Shown here piece by piece: positions 7,991 through 16,512 of a stretch of 64,000 bases of DNA. Within the stretch, counting starts at the first letter, position 1. Every line of letters starts with the position of its first letter. The position numbers were made by a program, and so were the translations under genes. This DNA comes from an uncultured Shimia sp. (lineage in GTDB: Bacteria > Pseudomonadota > Alphaproteobacteria > Rhodobacterales > Rhodobacteraceae): NCBI RefSeq assembly GCF_947498095.1, contig NZ_CANMJE010000003.1:463266-527265 (forward strand). The letters are read 5' to 3'. The notes under the pieces were generated by a model. That model was given only the letters and a program-made list of their open reading frames with translations. It was not told the origin of the DNA and ran no database searches.

Positions 7991-9874
7991 CTAGAACACG
8001 ACGTTTAGCATCACCAGCGACACCACAAGAAAGATCACGGTCATGATCGTGCCGGATCGGATGAAGTCTTTGACCTTATAGCCCGCAGGACCCATGACCA
8101 GCGCGTTCACCTGATGGGTCGGAATGATGAAACTGTTTGACGTCGAGATAGCGACCGTCAGGGCAAAAATTGCCGGGTTTCCACCCGCCGCCACAGCAAT
8201 CGATATTGCCAATGGGACTAGTAGAACGGTCGCGCCTACGTTCGACATTACCAGCGAGAACCCGGTGGCCAGAATAGCGACGCCAGTCTGAAGCGCCCAG
8301 ATCGGCCACCCATCGAGTACGCTCAAAACGCTCTGAGCGATCCAGGCCGCCGTGCCTGTATTCTGTACAGCCTGCCCCAAGGGGATCAGACAGGCCAAAA
8401 GAAAGACCGTGTTCCACCCCACTGCGCGGTACGCTTCGTCAATCGACAAAACGCGGGTCAGCAACATGCCCACAGCTCCTGTGAGTAGGCACAAGGACAA
8501 ACGTACATCCGAGAACAGGATCAGCGACAAAGAGATCAGGAAAAACGTCACCGCCCATCCCACCTTTTGCGGGCGCAGTTCTTCCTGAGGGAAGTCTGAC
8601 GTCACAACGATAAGATCGGAATTTTGCTTAAGCTTGGTCAGGGCTTCCCATCTGGAATGCACCACCAGCATGTCGCCGGCCTGAAACTTGACCAGACCAA
8701 TTTGGGTTGGCTCATGTTCGGGCGTCTGCACATGGCTGAGCGTGTCCTCCCCCCGGTGAATGGCCAAGAGGGAAACGCCTGTCGCTTTGCGCAACTGCAA
8801 TTCACGTGGGCATTTGCCGATCATGTCGCTGTCGGGCGGGATCACCAACTCGGCAATCCCGGCATTTGTCAGGGCAAATTCTTCGGAAAATACCTCAAGC
8901 TGAGGCAGGATTTTGAGCCCGTAAGACTCAGCAAACTCCTCGACAACGCGGCCCTTGCCGATGATGGCCAATCGGCAGGGAGCGGCGATTTCTGCGGTCA
9001 GGATTTGCAGCATAGAAACCTTGCCGCGATAGCTGGTCGAGATGATGTAAAGGTGATGTTCGTGGTTGATATCCGCAATGATTTGCCCAACCAGGTCACT
9101 GTCCTCTGGCACTTCAACCTCAAAAACATCTGCACGGATCCCATAGACGCGTTTCAGGTAGTCTTTGGTGTCCTTGCCCGAAGTTGCGTCCGACAGGGAT
9201 TCTGTGTTGGGCAGCACCCAGCGTCCCAGCAAGAGGAAGTAGAGGATGCCAGAGATGATTAGGACAAAACCGATTGGCGTCACCGAGAACAGTCCGAATT
9301 CTTCCATCTGCATGTCTGCGGGCAGGTTGTCATTCGCCGAACGCACTAGGTCGTTCAAAAGGATCAACGGCGAAGACCCCACCATCGTCATGGTGCCGCC
9401 CAGAATGGCGCAGAAACCCATCGGCATCAAAAGGCGCGACAGGGGAATGCCGGACCGGGCCGAAATCCGGCTGACCACAGGCATGAAAAGTGCGGCGGCA
9501 CCAACGTTTTGCATGAAAGACGAAATCACCCCGACTGTGCCTGAGACAATCGGCAGGATGCGGGCTTCGGTGCCGCCGCCAACCTTCAGGATTTTGGCGG
9601 CAACTTTGTTCATGATCCCGGTCTTGTCCAAGCCTGATCCGAGGATCATGACTGCAATAATGGAAATCACGGCGTTTGAGGCGAACCCGTCGAACAAGAG
9701 ATTTACATCGGCAAGATTTTCAAGACCGGGCGCGTAGGATAACAAGCCGACAATCACGAGGATCAGGATCGCTGTCAGATCGATACGGATCCACTCTGAC
9801 ACAAACAGAAATACGGTTAATCCCAATACGGCCAACACGACGGCCATCTCATACGTGAAAATCACGGGTTCCAA
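7991..9874 (-). CDS. SLC13-family permease with internal RCK (TrkA-C) domains
   Basis: A 627-residue membrane protein of the divalent anion:sodium symporter (DASS/SLC13, ArsB/NhaD superfamily) fold. Two hydrophobic halves (residues about 1-215 and 445-627) carry the family re-entrant motifs (GSGLDKTGIMNKVAAKIL, GGTMTMVGSSPLILLNDLV; GTAAWIAQSVL, ISTSNSFIIPTHQVNALVMGPAGYKVKDFIRSG). Between them lie two cytosolic TrkA-C/RCK-like domains (about residues 240-420). Members transport sulfate, dicarboxylates or other anions. Close sequence features cannot decide the substrate; sulfate is possible given the nearby sulfur-oxidation genes, but this is speculation. Transcribed alone, convergent with the cupin gene. 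Confidence 0.87.
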   Translation of the reverse strand: MEPVIFTYEMAVVLAVLGLTVFLFVSEWIRIDLTAILILVIVGLLSYAPGLENLADVNLLFDGFASNAVISIIAVMILGSGLDKTGIMNKVAAKILKVGGGTEARILPIVSGTVGVISSFMQNVGAAALFMPVVSRISARSGIPLSRLLMPMGFCAILGGTMTMVGSSPLILLNDLVRSANDNLPADMQMEEFGLFSVTPIGFVLIISGILYFLLLGRWVLPNTESLSDATSGKDTKDYLKRVYGIRADVFEVEVPEDSDLVGQIIADINHEHHLYIISTSYRGKVSMLQILTAEIAAPCRLAIIGKGRVVEEFAESYGLKILPQLEVFSEEFALTNAGIAELVIPPDSDMIGKCPRELQLRKATGVSLLAIHRGEDTLSHVQTPEHEPTQIGLVKFQAGDMLVVHSRWEALTKLKQNSDLIVVTSDFPQEELRPQKVGWAVTFFLISLSLILFSDVRLSLCLLTGAVGMLLTRVLSIDEAYRAVGWNTVFLLACLIPLGQAVQNTGTAAWIAQSVLSVLDGWPIWALQTGVAILATGFSLVMSNVGATVLLVPLAISIAVAAGGNPAIFALTVAISTSNSFIIPTHQVNALVMGPAGYKVKDFIRSGTIMTVIFLVVSLVMLNVVF

Positions 9875-10076
9875 ATCTATACCTCGTCTGGTTCAAAATA
9901 CCCTTTGCACCCAAGCAATACGGTCGATCTGACACTATTGAGGGCGTTCTGTCACTTGTTTTGCGAAAATCCAGACCTCTCGCGCTTGTCAGGGCGGGCA
10001 GGCTGGCCTAAACCGCTGAGCGACAAATACGCGAGCCCAACAAGGGCCCGATCGGATGCAATGAGAAAGTGAACAC

Positions 10077-11429
10077 ATGCGCCTCTCCCGCTATTTTCTG
10101 CCCGTTCTGAAAGAAACGCCCTCCGAGGCTCAGATCGTGAGCCACCGCTACATGCTGCGCGCCGGTATGATCAAACAGCAATCGGCTGGTATTTATTCGT
10201 GGCTGCCGATGGGCTTCAAAGTGCTACGCAAAATTGAAAACATCGTGCACGAAGAGCAGATGCGCGCGGGCCATATTCCGATCCAGATGCCGATCCTGCA
10301 GGGCGCCGACCTCTGGCGGGAGTCTGGGCGCTACGATGACTACGGACAAGAGATGTTGCGGATGCAGGATCGTCACGGACGCGATCTTTTGTATACGCCC
10401 ACCGCAGAAGAAATGGTCACGGACATCTTCCGCAGCCATGTGTCATCCTACAAGGATCTGCCGCTGACCCTCTATCAGATCCAGTGGAAGTTCCGCGATG
10501 AAATCCGCCCGCGCTTTGGCGTGATGCGGGGGCGCGAGTTCTACATGAAAGACGGCTACAACTTTGATCTGACCAAAGAAGACGCGCTGCACGCCTATAA
10601 CCGCCACTTGGTAAGCTATTTGCGGACCTACGAGCGTATGGGGCTTCAGGCGATCCCGATGCGCGCCGATTCCGGCCCCATCGGCGGCGATGACACGCAT
10701 GAATTCCTGGTGTTGGCCGATACAGGCGAGTCAGAAGTCTTTTATGACAGCGCCGTCACCGATCTGTCGTTTGGTGACCGTGAGATCGACTATGACGATC
10801 ACGCGCAATGCGCCGGTGTGTTGGAAGAGTTTACCTCGAAATATGCTCGGACCGATGAAACCCATGACGAGGCTCTGTTCAGTCAGGTGCCTGAAGACCG
10901 TCGCCGCACTGCACGCGGTATCGAAGTTGGGCAAATCTTCTATTTCGGCACCAAGTATTCCGAAGCTATGGGCGCCACAGTTCAGGGGCCGGATGGCAAG
11001 CCTACGCCCGTGCACATGGGCTCGCACGGGATTGGCGTCTCGCGCCTGTTGGGTGCAATTATTGAAGCCAGCCACGACGACAAGGGCATCATCTGGCCCG
11101 AAGGCGTGACCCCGTTCCATTGCGGTATCGTGAACTTGAAGCAGGGTGATGACGAGGCGGATGCCGCCTGCAACGCACTCTACAAATCCTTGACTGCGCT
11201 GGGCCTTGAGCCTCTTTACGATGACCGCAAAGAGCGGGCAGGCGGCAAATTCGCCACGATGGACCTGATTGGTCTGCCATGGCGCATCACCGTGGGGCCG
11301 CGTGGTTTGAAGAACGGTGTGGTTGAACTGACCTGTCGCCGCACGGGTGAAAGCGAAGAGATGCCGCCGGAACAGGCCGTGGCCAAAGTGGCCGAAATCT
11401 ACCAGGGCCACATGGTGCGCGGACTGTAA
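10077..11429 (+). CDS. proS: Prolyl-tRNA synthetase, short (alphaproteobacterial) type
   Basis: Class II aminoacyl-tRNA synthetase charging tRNA-Pro. The 450-residue length and absence of the large editing insertion between motifs 2 and 3 identify the short alphaproteobacterial type. The N-terminus ([46 protein letters not shown]) is characteristic. Motif 2 ([27 protein letters not shown]) and motif 3 ([17 protein letters not shown]) are intact, followed by the anticodon-binding domain ([27 protein letters not shown]). Lacking the editing insertion, it would need a free-standing deacylase for Ala-tRNA-Pro; none is seen in the window. A strong terminator follows at 11523. Confidence 0.97.
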   Translation: MRLSRYFLPVLKETPSEAQIVSHRYMLRAGMIKQQSAGIYSWLPMGFKVLRKIENIVHEEQMRAGHIPIQMPILQGADLWRESGRYDDYGQEMLRMQDRHGRDLLYTPTAEEMVTDIFRSHVSSYKDLPLTLYQIQWKFRDEIRPRFGVMRGREFYMKDGYNFDLTKEDALHAYNRHLVSYLRTYERMGLQAIPMRADSGPIGGDDTHEFLVLADTGESEVFYDSAVTDLSFGDREIDYDDHAQCAGVLEEFTSKYARTDETHDEALFSQVPEDRRRTARGIEVGQIFYFGTKYSEAMGATVQGPDGKPTPVHMGSHGIGVSRLLGAIIEASHDDKGIIWPEGVTPFHCGIVNLKQGDDEADAACNALYKSLTALGLEPLYDDRKERAGGKFATMDLIGLPWRITVGPRGLKNGVVELTCRRTGESEEMPPEQAVAKVAEIYQGHMVRGL

Positions 11430-11438
11430 GCCAAATGT

Positions 11439-11483
11439 GCGCCCCAAGGGGCGCGCAGGTTTGTCTCGGCCCCTGTTGGGGCC
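11439..11483. other. Two GC-rich hairpins in the proS 3' region
   Basis: Downstream of the proS stop lie two perfect inverted repeats before the true terminator: GCGCCCC-AA-GGGGCGC at 11439-11454 and GGCCCC-TGTT-GGGGCC at 11468-11483. Neither is followed by a T tract. They could protect the 3' end of the proS mRNA or help pausing. Their role is unknown. Confidence 0.6.
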
Positions 11484-11522
11484 TCGGGATACGCCTCTCG
11501 CAGGAAGCATTTTCACAAGATG

Positions 11523-11556
11523 AAGAAGGGGCGCTTGGTGCGCCCCTTCTTGTTTT
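11523..11556 (+). terminator. Rho-independent terminator of proS
   Basis: A perfect 12-base-pair stem (AAGAAGGGGCGC / GCGCCCCTTCTT) with a five-base loop TTGGT is followed by GTTTT. It lies about 95 bases after the proS stop and before lolC/E, so it should end the proS transcript. Confidence 0.88.
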
Positions 11557-11668
11557 GGGCAAAAGCTGATGTATCGGCAGCTGTTTCTTGTGGTCATGCG
11601 GGCTGACGTTGGCTTGACCCGGCAACGGCCTCTCACTAGGTTGCGCGCAATCACAAGCCGGAGCAGTC

Positions 11669-12955
11669 ATGGCAGGCACCCCCCCTCCTTTCGCGCCATT
11701 TGAATGGATGATCGCGTGGCGCTACTTGCGCGCGCGGCGCACCGAAGGCGGTGTCAGTGTCATGACGTGGATCAGCCTGATTGGCATCACGCTGGCGGTG
11801 TTTGCGTTGATTGCTACGCTGGCCGTGCGGTCCGGGTTCCGGGCCGAGTTTGTCGACACGATCCTAGGTGCCAACGCCCATGTCACTGTGTACCAGTCCG
11901 GTATTGTAGATTCCGCTGGCCGTATCGACAGGACCATCGCCGACTATCAAGAGATGGCGGAACGACTGCGTCAGGTCGACGGTGTGGTCCGTACAGCTCC
12001 TTTGGTCAAAGGTCAGGTCATGGCCAATCTGCGTAGCCGCAACTCTGGCGTGGAAGTCTATGGGATCGCACTGGAAAACCTAAAGGAGCTTCCACGCATA
12101 GCCGATCCCGAAACAGGTCGAGGGGACATCGAACGGTTCGATCAGGGCATTGCGATTGGGTCCGGCGTCGCGCGGGAATTGGGGGCCATCGTTGGTGACA
12201 AGATCAAACTGATCTCGCCCAATGGGGTTAAAACAGCATTCGGAACCTCGCCGCGCATCAACGCTTATGAGGTCGTCTATATCTTCTCTGCTGGGCGTTA
12301 TGACATCGACCGAACACGGGCATATTTGCCTTTTGCAGAGGCGCAGAACTATTTCAATCGCGACGGTGTAGCCGACGAAATTGAAGTGATGGTTGAAGAG
12401 CCGGAAGCGGTTGACACGCTGATGTTGGATCTGATCCGTGTTGGAGGTGATAGAACGCTTTTGTGGACGTGGCGAGATGCGTCAGGCGGCTTTCTTCGGG
12501 CACTGGAGGTGGAAGACAACGTGATGTTCATCATCTTGTCGATCCTTGTGCTGATTGCGGCGATGAATATCGTGTCTGGCCTGATAATGTTGGTAAAGAA
12601 CAAGGGCCGTGACATCGGAATATTGCGCACTGTCGGACTGACTGAAGGGTCGGTGCTCAGAGTCTTTTTTATCTGTGGGGCCTTTACGGGTTGTCTTGGT
12701 ACTCTTTTCGGCGTCGCGCTGGGATGTCTCTTTGCAATCTATATCGATCCCGTGTTCGGATTCGTAAACTTCATTATGGGTGGCGGAACCTGGGATCCGG
12801 CTATTCGCGGGATTTATCACCTCCCGGCCAAGCTGGAACTGTTTGACGTCTTGAGTGCCGTCGGCCTGTCCCTGGGTTTGTCATTTATCGTGACAATCTT
12901 CCCAGCACGCCGTGCAGCGCGTCTGAATCCGGTGGAGGCCCTGCGCTATGAGTGA
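11669..12955 (+). CDS. lolC: LolC/LolE-type lipoprotein-releasing ABC transporter permease
   Basis: The 428-residue protein has the LolC/E architecture: a cytosolic N-terminus ([34 protein letters not shown] with the first membrane helix), a large periplasmic domain (about residues 50-270), and three C-terminal membrane helices with the MacB/FtsX-type motif ([31 protein letters not shown]) ending in [12 protein letters not shown]. With LolD it extracts outer-membrane lipoproteins from the inner membrane and hands them to LolA. Only one permease gene is present next to lolD, as in many alphaproteobacteria where a single LolCE-type subunit probably forms a homodimer. It overlaps lolD by eight bases. 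Confidence 0.93.
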   Translation: MAGTPPPFAPFEWMIAWRYLRARRTEGGVSVMTWISLIGITLAVFALIATLAVRSGFRAEFVDTILGANAHVTVYQSGIVDSAGRIDRTIADYQEMAERLRQVDGVVRTAPLVKGQVMANLRSRNSGVEVYGIALENLKELPRIADPETGRGDIERFDQGIAIGSGVARELGAIVGDKIKLISPNGVKTAFGTSPRINAYEVVYIFSAGRYDIDRTRAYLPFAEAQNYFNRDGVADEIEVMVEEPEAVDTLMLDLIRVGGDRTLLWTWRDASGGFLRALEVEDNVMFIILSILVLIAAMNIVSGLIMLVKNKGRDIGILRTVGLTEGSVLRVFFICGAFTGCLGTLFGVALGCLFAIYIDPVFGFVNFIMGGGTWDPAIRGIYHLPAKLELFDVLSAVGLSLGLSFIVTIFPARRAARLNPVEALRYE

Positions 12956-13631
12956 CTTGGTGTTGCGCCTAGAAGGGTTGGAAAAAAGCTATAACAAGGG
13001 CTTGCCGGGCGAAGTCAATGTACTTCGGGGTGTTGATTTAAGCCTTGAGGCTGGGGAAGTTGTGGCGCTGGTTGCGCCTTCGGGTGCAGGGAAATCAACG
13101 CTCTTGCATATCGCCGGTTTGCTGGACCAACCCGATAGTGGTGTGGTGGAAATCGCCGGGCAGCCCTTCAGCGAGAAATCCGACCGGCGGCGCACAATCG
13201 CGCGCAGACAGGATGTAGGTTTTGTCTATCAATTCCATCACTTGCTGCCAGAGTTTAATGCACTTGAAAACATCGTTCTTCCGCAACTCGCCGCTGGAGT
13301 ACCGCGTGCCGCCGCCGAGGCGCGGGCGCATGATCTGCTGACGCGTGTTGGCGTGGAAAAACGTGCCGATCACCGGCCTGCGGCCTTGTCAGGAGGCGAA
13401 CAGCAGCGTGTTGCCTTTTGCCGTGCTCTGGCCAATGCGCCGCGAGTTTTGCTGGCGGATGAACCAACGGGTAACCTGGATCCCGGAACATCGGATCAGG
13501 TGTTCAAAGCCTTGATGCAATTGGTCCGTGAAACGGGCTTATCCGCCTTGATTGCGACCCACAATCTTGAGCTTGCCGCCCGTATGGATCGCGTTCTGAG
13601 GCTTGAGAATGGTCGGGTTGCGGCCGACTAA
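12948..13631 (+). CDS. lolD: LolD, ATPase of the lipoprotein-releasing ABC transporter
   Basis: This 227-residue ABC ATPase has a Walker A (APSGAGKST, near residue 45), Q-loop ([19 protein letters not shown], a LolD/MacB-type pattern), ABC signature [10 protein letters not shown], Walker [12 protein letters not shown] and a switch His in IATHN. The QFHHLLPEF segment and the adjacent LolC/E permease identify it as LolD rather than MacB or FtsE. It powers release of lipoproteins from the cytoplasmic membrane. The start overlaps the permease stop, so the two proteins are translationally coupled. Confidence 0.95.
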   Translation: MSDLVLRLEGLEKSYNKGLPGEVNVLRGVDLSLEAGEVVALVAPSGAGKSTLLHIAGLLDQPDSGVVEIAGQPFSEKSDRRRTIARRQDVGFVYQFHHLLPEFNALENIVLPQLAAGVPRAAAEARAHDLLTRVGVEKRADHRPAALSGGEQQRVAFCRALANAPRVLLADEPTGNLDPGTSDQVFKALMQLVRETGLSALIATHNLELAARMDRVLRLENGRVAAD

Positions 13632-13634
13632 CGT

Positions 13635-14081
13635 TCAGGCCGCTTGTGTCATCCAAACTCCTGCGGCCATCAGCGCGATGCCACCGGCCCGCGCAAGTGA
13701 CGAGGGACTGATCTGAGCGCCGAACAATCCGAAATGGTCGATCGCGGCGGCTGAGATCAATTGTCCAAGCAACACGAAGAAAACCGCATTGCCGATGCCA
13801 AACTTTGGTGCGACCCAGGTGATCGACAGAACGTAGAACGCGACCAGAAAACCCCCCAGAAACAGATGCTTTGGGGCGGCGCTTAACCCCGCCAAATGGC
13901 TGGCACTTCCGCTTAAGAACAGCACCAGAACCGCCGCTAAAAGTGCGACACAGAACAACACGACGCCAGCGGCAAAGGGATGGCCCAACCGTTGACCAAG
14001 GGCTGCGTTGAGTGCTGCGAGAACCGGGATACCGATCCCGGCAAGCAACATGATCAGGGCATATTGGAACGTCTGGGACAT
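13635..14081 (-). CDS. Small DMT-superfamily permease (YdcZ/DUF606-like)
   Basis: From the ATG at 14081 the protein is 148 residues with about five hydrophobic helices (FQYALIMLLAGIGIPVLAALNAALG, AAGVVLFCVALLAAVLVLFL, LFLGGFLVAFYVLSITWVAPKFG, AVFFVLLGQLISAAAIDHFG, ARAGGIALMAAGVWM). The pattern LGGFLVAFYVLSITWVAPKFG...GQLISAAAIDHFGLFG is that of YdcZ-type drug/metabolite transporters. The substrate is unknown. An upstream extension to 14207 runs through the thioesterase gene in another frame and is not credible. It is probably transcribed with the thioesterase, eight bases upstream. Confidence 0.8.
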   Translation of the reverse strand: MSQTFQYALIMLLAGIGIPVLAALNAALGQRLGHPFAAGVVLFCVALLAAVLVLFLSGSASHLAGLSAAPKHLFLGGFLVAFYVLSITWVAPKFGIGNAVFFVLLGQLISAAAIDHFGLFGAQISPSSLARAGGIALMAAGVWMTQAA

Positions 14082-14089
14082 GATGAACC

Positions 14090-14500
14090 TCAGGGTACAA
14101 AGAATGTGGCGGTGGCTGTGGCGACGTCCTTGCCAGAGGGCAAGGATGTCATTGTGGCACGGGCGAAGATCAATGCTTTCCCGGCGCGGACAATTTCTGC
14201 GCGACATTGAATGGTATCGCCAGTGCCGGGGCGCAGAAATTGCGTGTCGAGATTGGTGGTGGCAACCGGACGTGGCTCTTGCAGGTGGCCGAATGCCGCA
14301 AACACCATGGCCGTGTCCGCCATGGCCGCCAGCGCTTGACCCGAAATAATACCCCCTACTCGGGCCAGATCGGGTGTGATCGGCATGGTCAGCGTCGCGC
14401 CAGATGGATCAATCTCTGTGATTGTCAGATTCAGGGCTTGGACCCACGGAGCAAAATTGTCCTCAAAGATCTTTTGTGCATCGGTTGGGGTTAGGGCCAT
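14090..14500 (-). CDS. PaaI-family hotdog thioesterase
   Basis: This 136-residue protein has the hotdog-fold pattern of PaaI-like acyl-CoA thioesterases: an N-terminal strand-helix (NFAPWVQALNLTITEIDPSGATLTMPITPDLARVGGIISGQALAAMADTAMVFAA) in which the GGIISGQALAAMADTA helix is the hallmark, and later strands PVATTNLDTQFLRPGTGDTIQCRAEIVRAGKALIFARATM. Such enzymes hydrolyse acyl- or aryl-CoA thioesters; the substrate is not predictable. It probably shares a transcript with the small permease gene downstream. Confidence 0.85.
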   Translation of the reverse strand: MALTPTDAQKIFEDNFAPWVQALNLTITEIDPSGATLTMPITPDLARVGGIISGQALAAMADTAMVFAAFGHLQEPRPVATTNLDTQFLRPGTGDTIQCRAEIVRAGKALIFARATMTSLPSGKDVATATATFFVP

Positions 14501-14629
14501 GTCATCCTCATTCGGGTCATTGAGCCGAGAATGGCGGTTGTTCGCCTGCTTGTCACCTGCCTATGATCGGAATCAAAGTGAGTTGTTATGGTTCGTTTAG
14601 GATCGAGGTGTAGCAGGTAGGAGAAGGCC

Positions 14630-14998
14630 ATGAGGATCGCATTCGGCGTGTTGGGGATCTTAGTGATGACAGGAGCGCTTGTGGCCTGCGCGCAAAACGC
14701 TGCGATGGGTCAATCGGTCTATGACAAGCATTGCAGCATGTGCCACGGGCCAACTGGGCAGGGCGACGGCGATTTTGTCGATAAGCTTTTGATTTTGCCA
14801 CCTGATCTGACCACACTGAGCCGTGTGAACGGCGGTGACTTTCCTCGCCTCAGGGTGAGTGAGGCCATTATTGGCAGTGGTCGAGGTGAACATTTCAGTG
14901 GCGCGATGCCAGAGTTTTCCGAGGTTGCAGGAACTGGCACATTGGCCGACTATCGGCTTGAAGCGCTGTTAACCTATCTGGAGTCTATCCAGATCTAG
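14630..14998 (+). CDS. Monohaem c-type cytochrome, probable lipoprotein (first of three tandem paralogues)
   Basis: A 122-residue exported cytochrome. The signal sequence ends in a lipobox-like LVAC followed by AQ, suggesting a lipid-anchored periplasmic protein. The haem motif CSMCH starts at residue 35 and is followed by GPTGQGDG. A downstream MPEF offers the axial Met. The layout CxxCHG-x-x-GxGDG...PxDLTTLSRVNGGDFP...MPEFSEV...YLESIQI is shared with the next two genes, so the three are paralogues made by tandem duplication. The ATG has a good GGAGAAGG site. The gene starts a three-gene unit whose function is unknown; electron transfer is likely. Confidence 0.88.
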   Translation: MRIAFGVLGILVMTGALVACAQNAAMGQSVYDKHCSMCHGPTGQGDGDFVDKLLILPPDLTTLSRVNGGDFPRLRVSEAIIGSGRGEHFSGAMPEFSEVAGTGTLADYRLEALLTYLESIQI

Positions 14999-15026
14999 GA
15001 TGACGTGCAGATTTAGGAGGAGAAAG

Positions 15027-15425
15027 ATGCGAGTTTCGTTAAGCGCTACAGTGGTATTGGTGATGATGGCTCAACCACTTTGGGCTATGGATGCCGAAGA
15101 GGGGGCCGCACTTTTTCTCGAGCATTGTGCTGCGTGTCACGGCGTTGATGCAGATGGACAGGGGCCAATGGCTGGGGTCATGACCATCAAGCCATCAGAT
15201 CTCACGTCGCTGGTGTCACGTTATGAGGGCGCATTCCCCTACGAGCGGGTGATAAAGCGTATTGATGGCCGTGACCCGTTGGTGGCGCATGGCAGCCCAA
15301 TGCCGGTGTATGGGCATTTCTTTGAGGGGGGCGCTGCAGCGTTGAAAACGAAATCAGGCCAGCCGATTATGACAAGTCGGCCAATTGCCGACCTCGTGGC
15401 CTATTTGGAAGGCATCCAGCAATGA
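15027..15425 (+). CDS. Monohaem c-type cytochrome (second tandem paralogue)
   Basis: This start was chosen because a perfect AGGAGG lies six bases upstream; the frame also contains an ATG at 15000 with no such site. The 132-residue product has a cleavable signal peptide (LSATVVLVMMAQPLWAMDAEEG) and no lipobox Cys, unlike its two neighbours. Haem motif CAACHG begins at residue 34; a conserved MPVYGHFF provides the probable axial Met. The DGRDPLVAHGSPMP region contains an extra His. It is 28 bases after the first cytochrome and overlaps the third by four bases, so all three are co-expressed. Periplasmic electron transfer is inferred. Confidence 0.88.
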   Translation: MRVSLSATVVLVMMAQPLWAMDAEEGAALFLEHCAACHGVDADGQGPMAGVMTIKPSDLTSLVSRYEGAFPYERVIKRIDGRDPLVAHGSPMPVYGHFFEGGAAALKTKSGQPIMTSRPIADLVAYLEGIQQ

Positions 15426-15826
15426 AGTGGCGTGTAATCCTGTTTCTCGCGGCGGGCGTCCTTTGGGCCTGTACGTCTACAGACATGCCCGATCAGATCG
15501 AAGGCGAACGCGTCTATGAGGCCAATTGCGAGGCTTGCCACGGAAGTTCGGGGCAAGGTGACGGAAGATTGGCGGCAACAATGAACCCTGCGCCTGCCGA
15601 CCTGTCAACGTTATCTGCCGACAATGGCGGCGCGTTTCCGGTGTCTGCGGTGTTGAGCAAAATCGATGGCTATGCCTCTGACGAAACCGCTCAGGCGGCA
15701 ATGCCGACCTTTGGGGATTTGCTGTCAGGAGATACAGTTCCGGTCGAAACCGACGATGGCGTTCTAACGCCCACGCCTCGGCAATTGGCTGCTTTGCTCT
15801 CCTATCTGGAGACGCTTCAACAATAA
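15422..15826 (+). CDS. Monohaem c-type cytochrome, probable lipoprotein (third tandem paralogue)
   Basis: A 134-residue exported cytochrome whose start ATGA overlaps the preceding stop. The signal peptide ends in LWAC followed by TS, a lipobox, so the protein is probably lipid-anchored. The haem site CEACHG begins at residue 36 and is followed by SSGQGDGRL. A PADLSTLSADNGGAFP segment and MPTFGDLL match the sister genes. The C-terminus RQLAALLSYLETLQQ is the usual closing helix of small class I cytochromes. It ends 12 bases before the convergent glycosylase gene. The redox partner is unknown. Confidence 0.88.
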   Translation: MKWRVILFLAAGVLWACTSTDMPDQIEGERVYEANCEACHGSSGQGDGRLAATMNPAPADLSTLSADNGGAFPVSAVLSKIDGYASDETAQAAMPTFGDLLSGDTVPVETDDGVLTPTPRQLAALLSYLETLQQ

Positions 15827-15838
15827 AGCGCGCCGAGT

Positions 15839-16495
15839 TTAGAGGGTAAAGGCCAGGACACGGCTGATCTCGGTCAGGCCACGGCCCGATTGATCCATCC
15901 AAGTGTTGAACGCCGCCTGGACGGCCTTCATCGCGGTTTTGGATGAGGCCGGTTTGTCGATCACCCCTTCGGCGATCAACCGACCGGTGACGTCGCGGCT
16001 GAGAATGAAGGCATCGCGACCGGCAAAGCGCATGGCGTATTGTCCGGTCATCCCCCCAAGTCGGGCACCGTCTTTTTTCATGTAATCCAACAGGCCGATG
16101 AAATCGGTCGAAGGCCATCCCCCCAAGACTTTGCCGGCACCACCCTGATCGCGCATGGATTGTAGGAAATGGGCGTTGTCGATGATGGTGCGGATTTTGG
16201 GGCCGTTTCGCACAATGCCCTTGTCGGACATCAGGCGATCCATGTCTTCGTCATGCAAAAACGCGCATCGATCGACGTCAAAGCCGTGAAACGCGGCTTC
16301 AAATCCATCCCATTTATTCTCGATCACCTTCCAGTTAAATCCAGCTTGAAAGATGCATTTGGTCATGGTGGCCAGCCAACGATCTTCTGGCATTTCCGTG
16401 ACATTGGGATCGGGCAAGGAGATCATTGTTTCCAGAGCGTCTTTGCCACCCTTACGCTCGCTGGCAATGGCGTAAAGCTCGTCATAGCTGCGCAT
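15839..16495 (-). CDS. DNA-3-methyladenine glycosylase I (Tag) family protein
   Basis: The 218-residue protein matches the Tag family, helix-hairpin-helix base-excision enzymes that remove 3-methyladenine. Visible elements are EDRWLATMTKCIFQAGFNWKVIENKWDGFEAAFHGFD (the substrate-pocket helices), GIVRNGPKIRTIIDNAHFL (the alkylated-base recognition helix region), and the HhH-like segment with MTGQYAMRFAGRDAFILSRDV. The zinc-binding Cys/His set of E. coli Tag is not obvious, so this belongs to the divergent branch. Its place 17 bases after soxT on the same strand suggests co-transcription, although a functional link to sulfur oxidation is not evident. Confidence 0.82.
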   Translation of the reverse strand: MRSYDELYAIASERKGGKDALETMISLPDPNVTEMPEDRWLATMTKCIFQAGFNWKVIENKWDGFEAAFHGFDVDRCAFLHDEDMDRLMSDKGIVRNGPKIRTIIDNAHFLQSMRDQGGAGKVLGGWPSTDFIGLLDYMKKDGARLGGMTGQYAMRFAGRDAFILSRDVTGRLIAEGVIDKPASSKTAMKAVQAAFNTWMDQSGRGLTEISRVLAFTL

Positions 16496-16512
16496 CAGAC
16501 ATCCCCAAATGG

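Noticed and set aside
10731..11654. A long 307-codon open frame on the minus strand opposite proS
   Set aside because: It lies antisense to an undoubted proS and has no recognisable domain or ribosome site. Long antisense frames are common in GC-rich genes with biased codon use.
15000..15026. ATG at 15000 as the start of the second cytochrome
   Set aside because: It has no Shine-Dalgarno sequence and would add MTCRFRRRK in front of a normal signal peptide, whereas AGGAGG lies just before the ATG at 15027.
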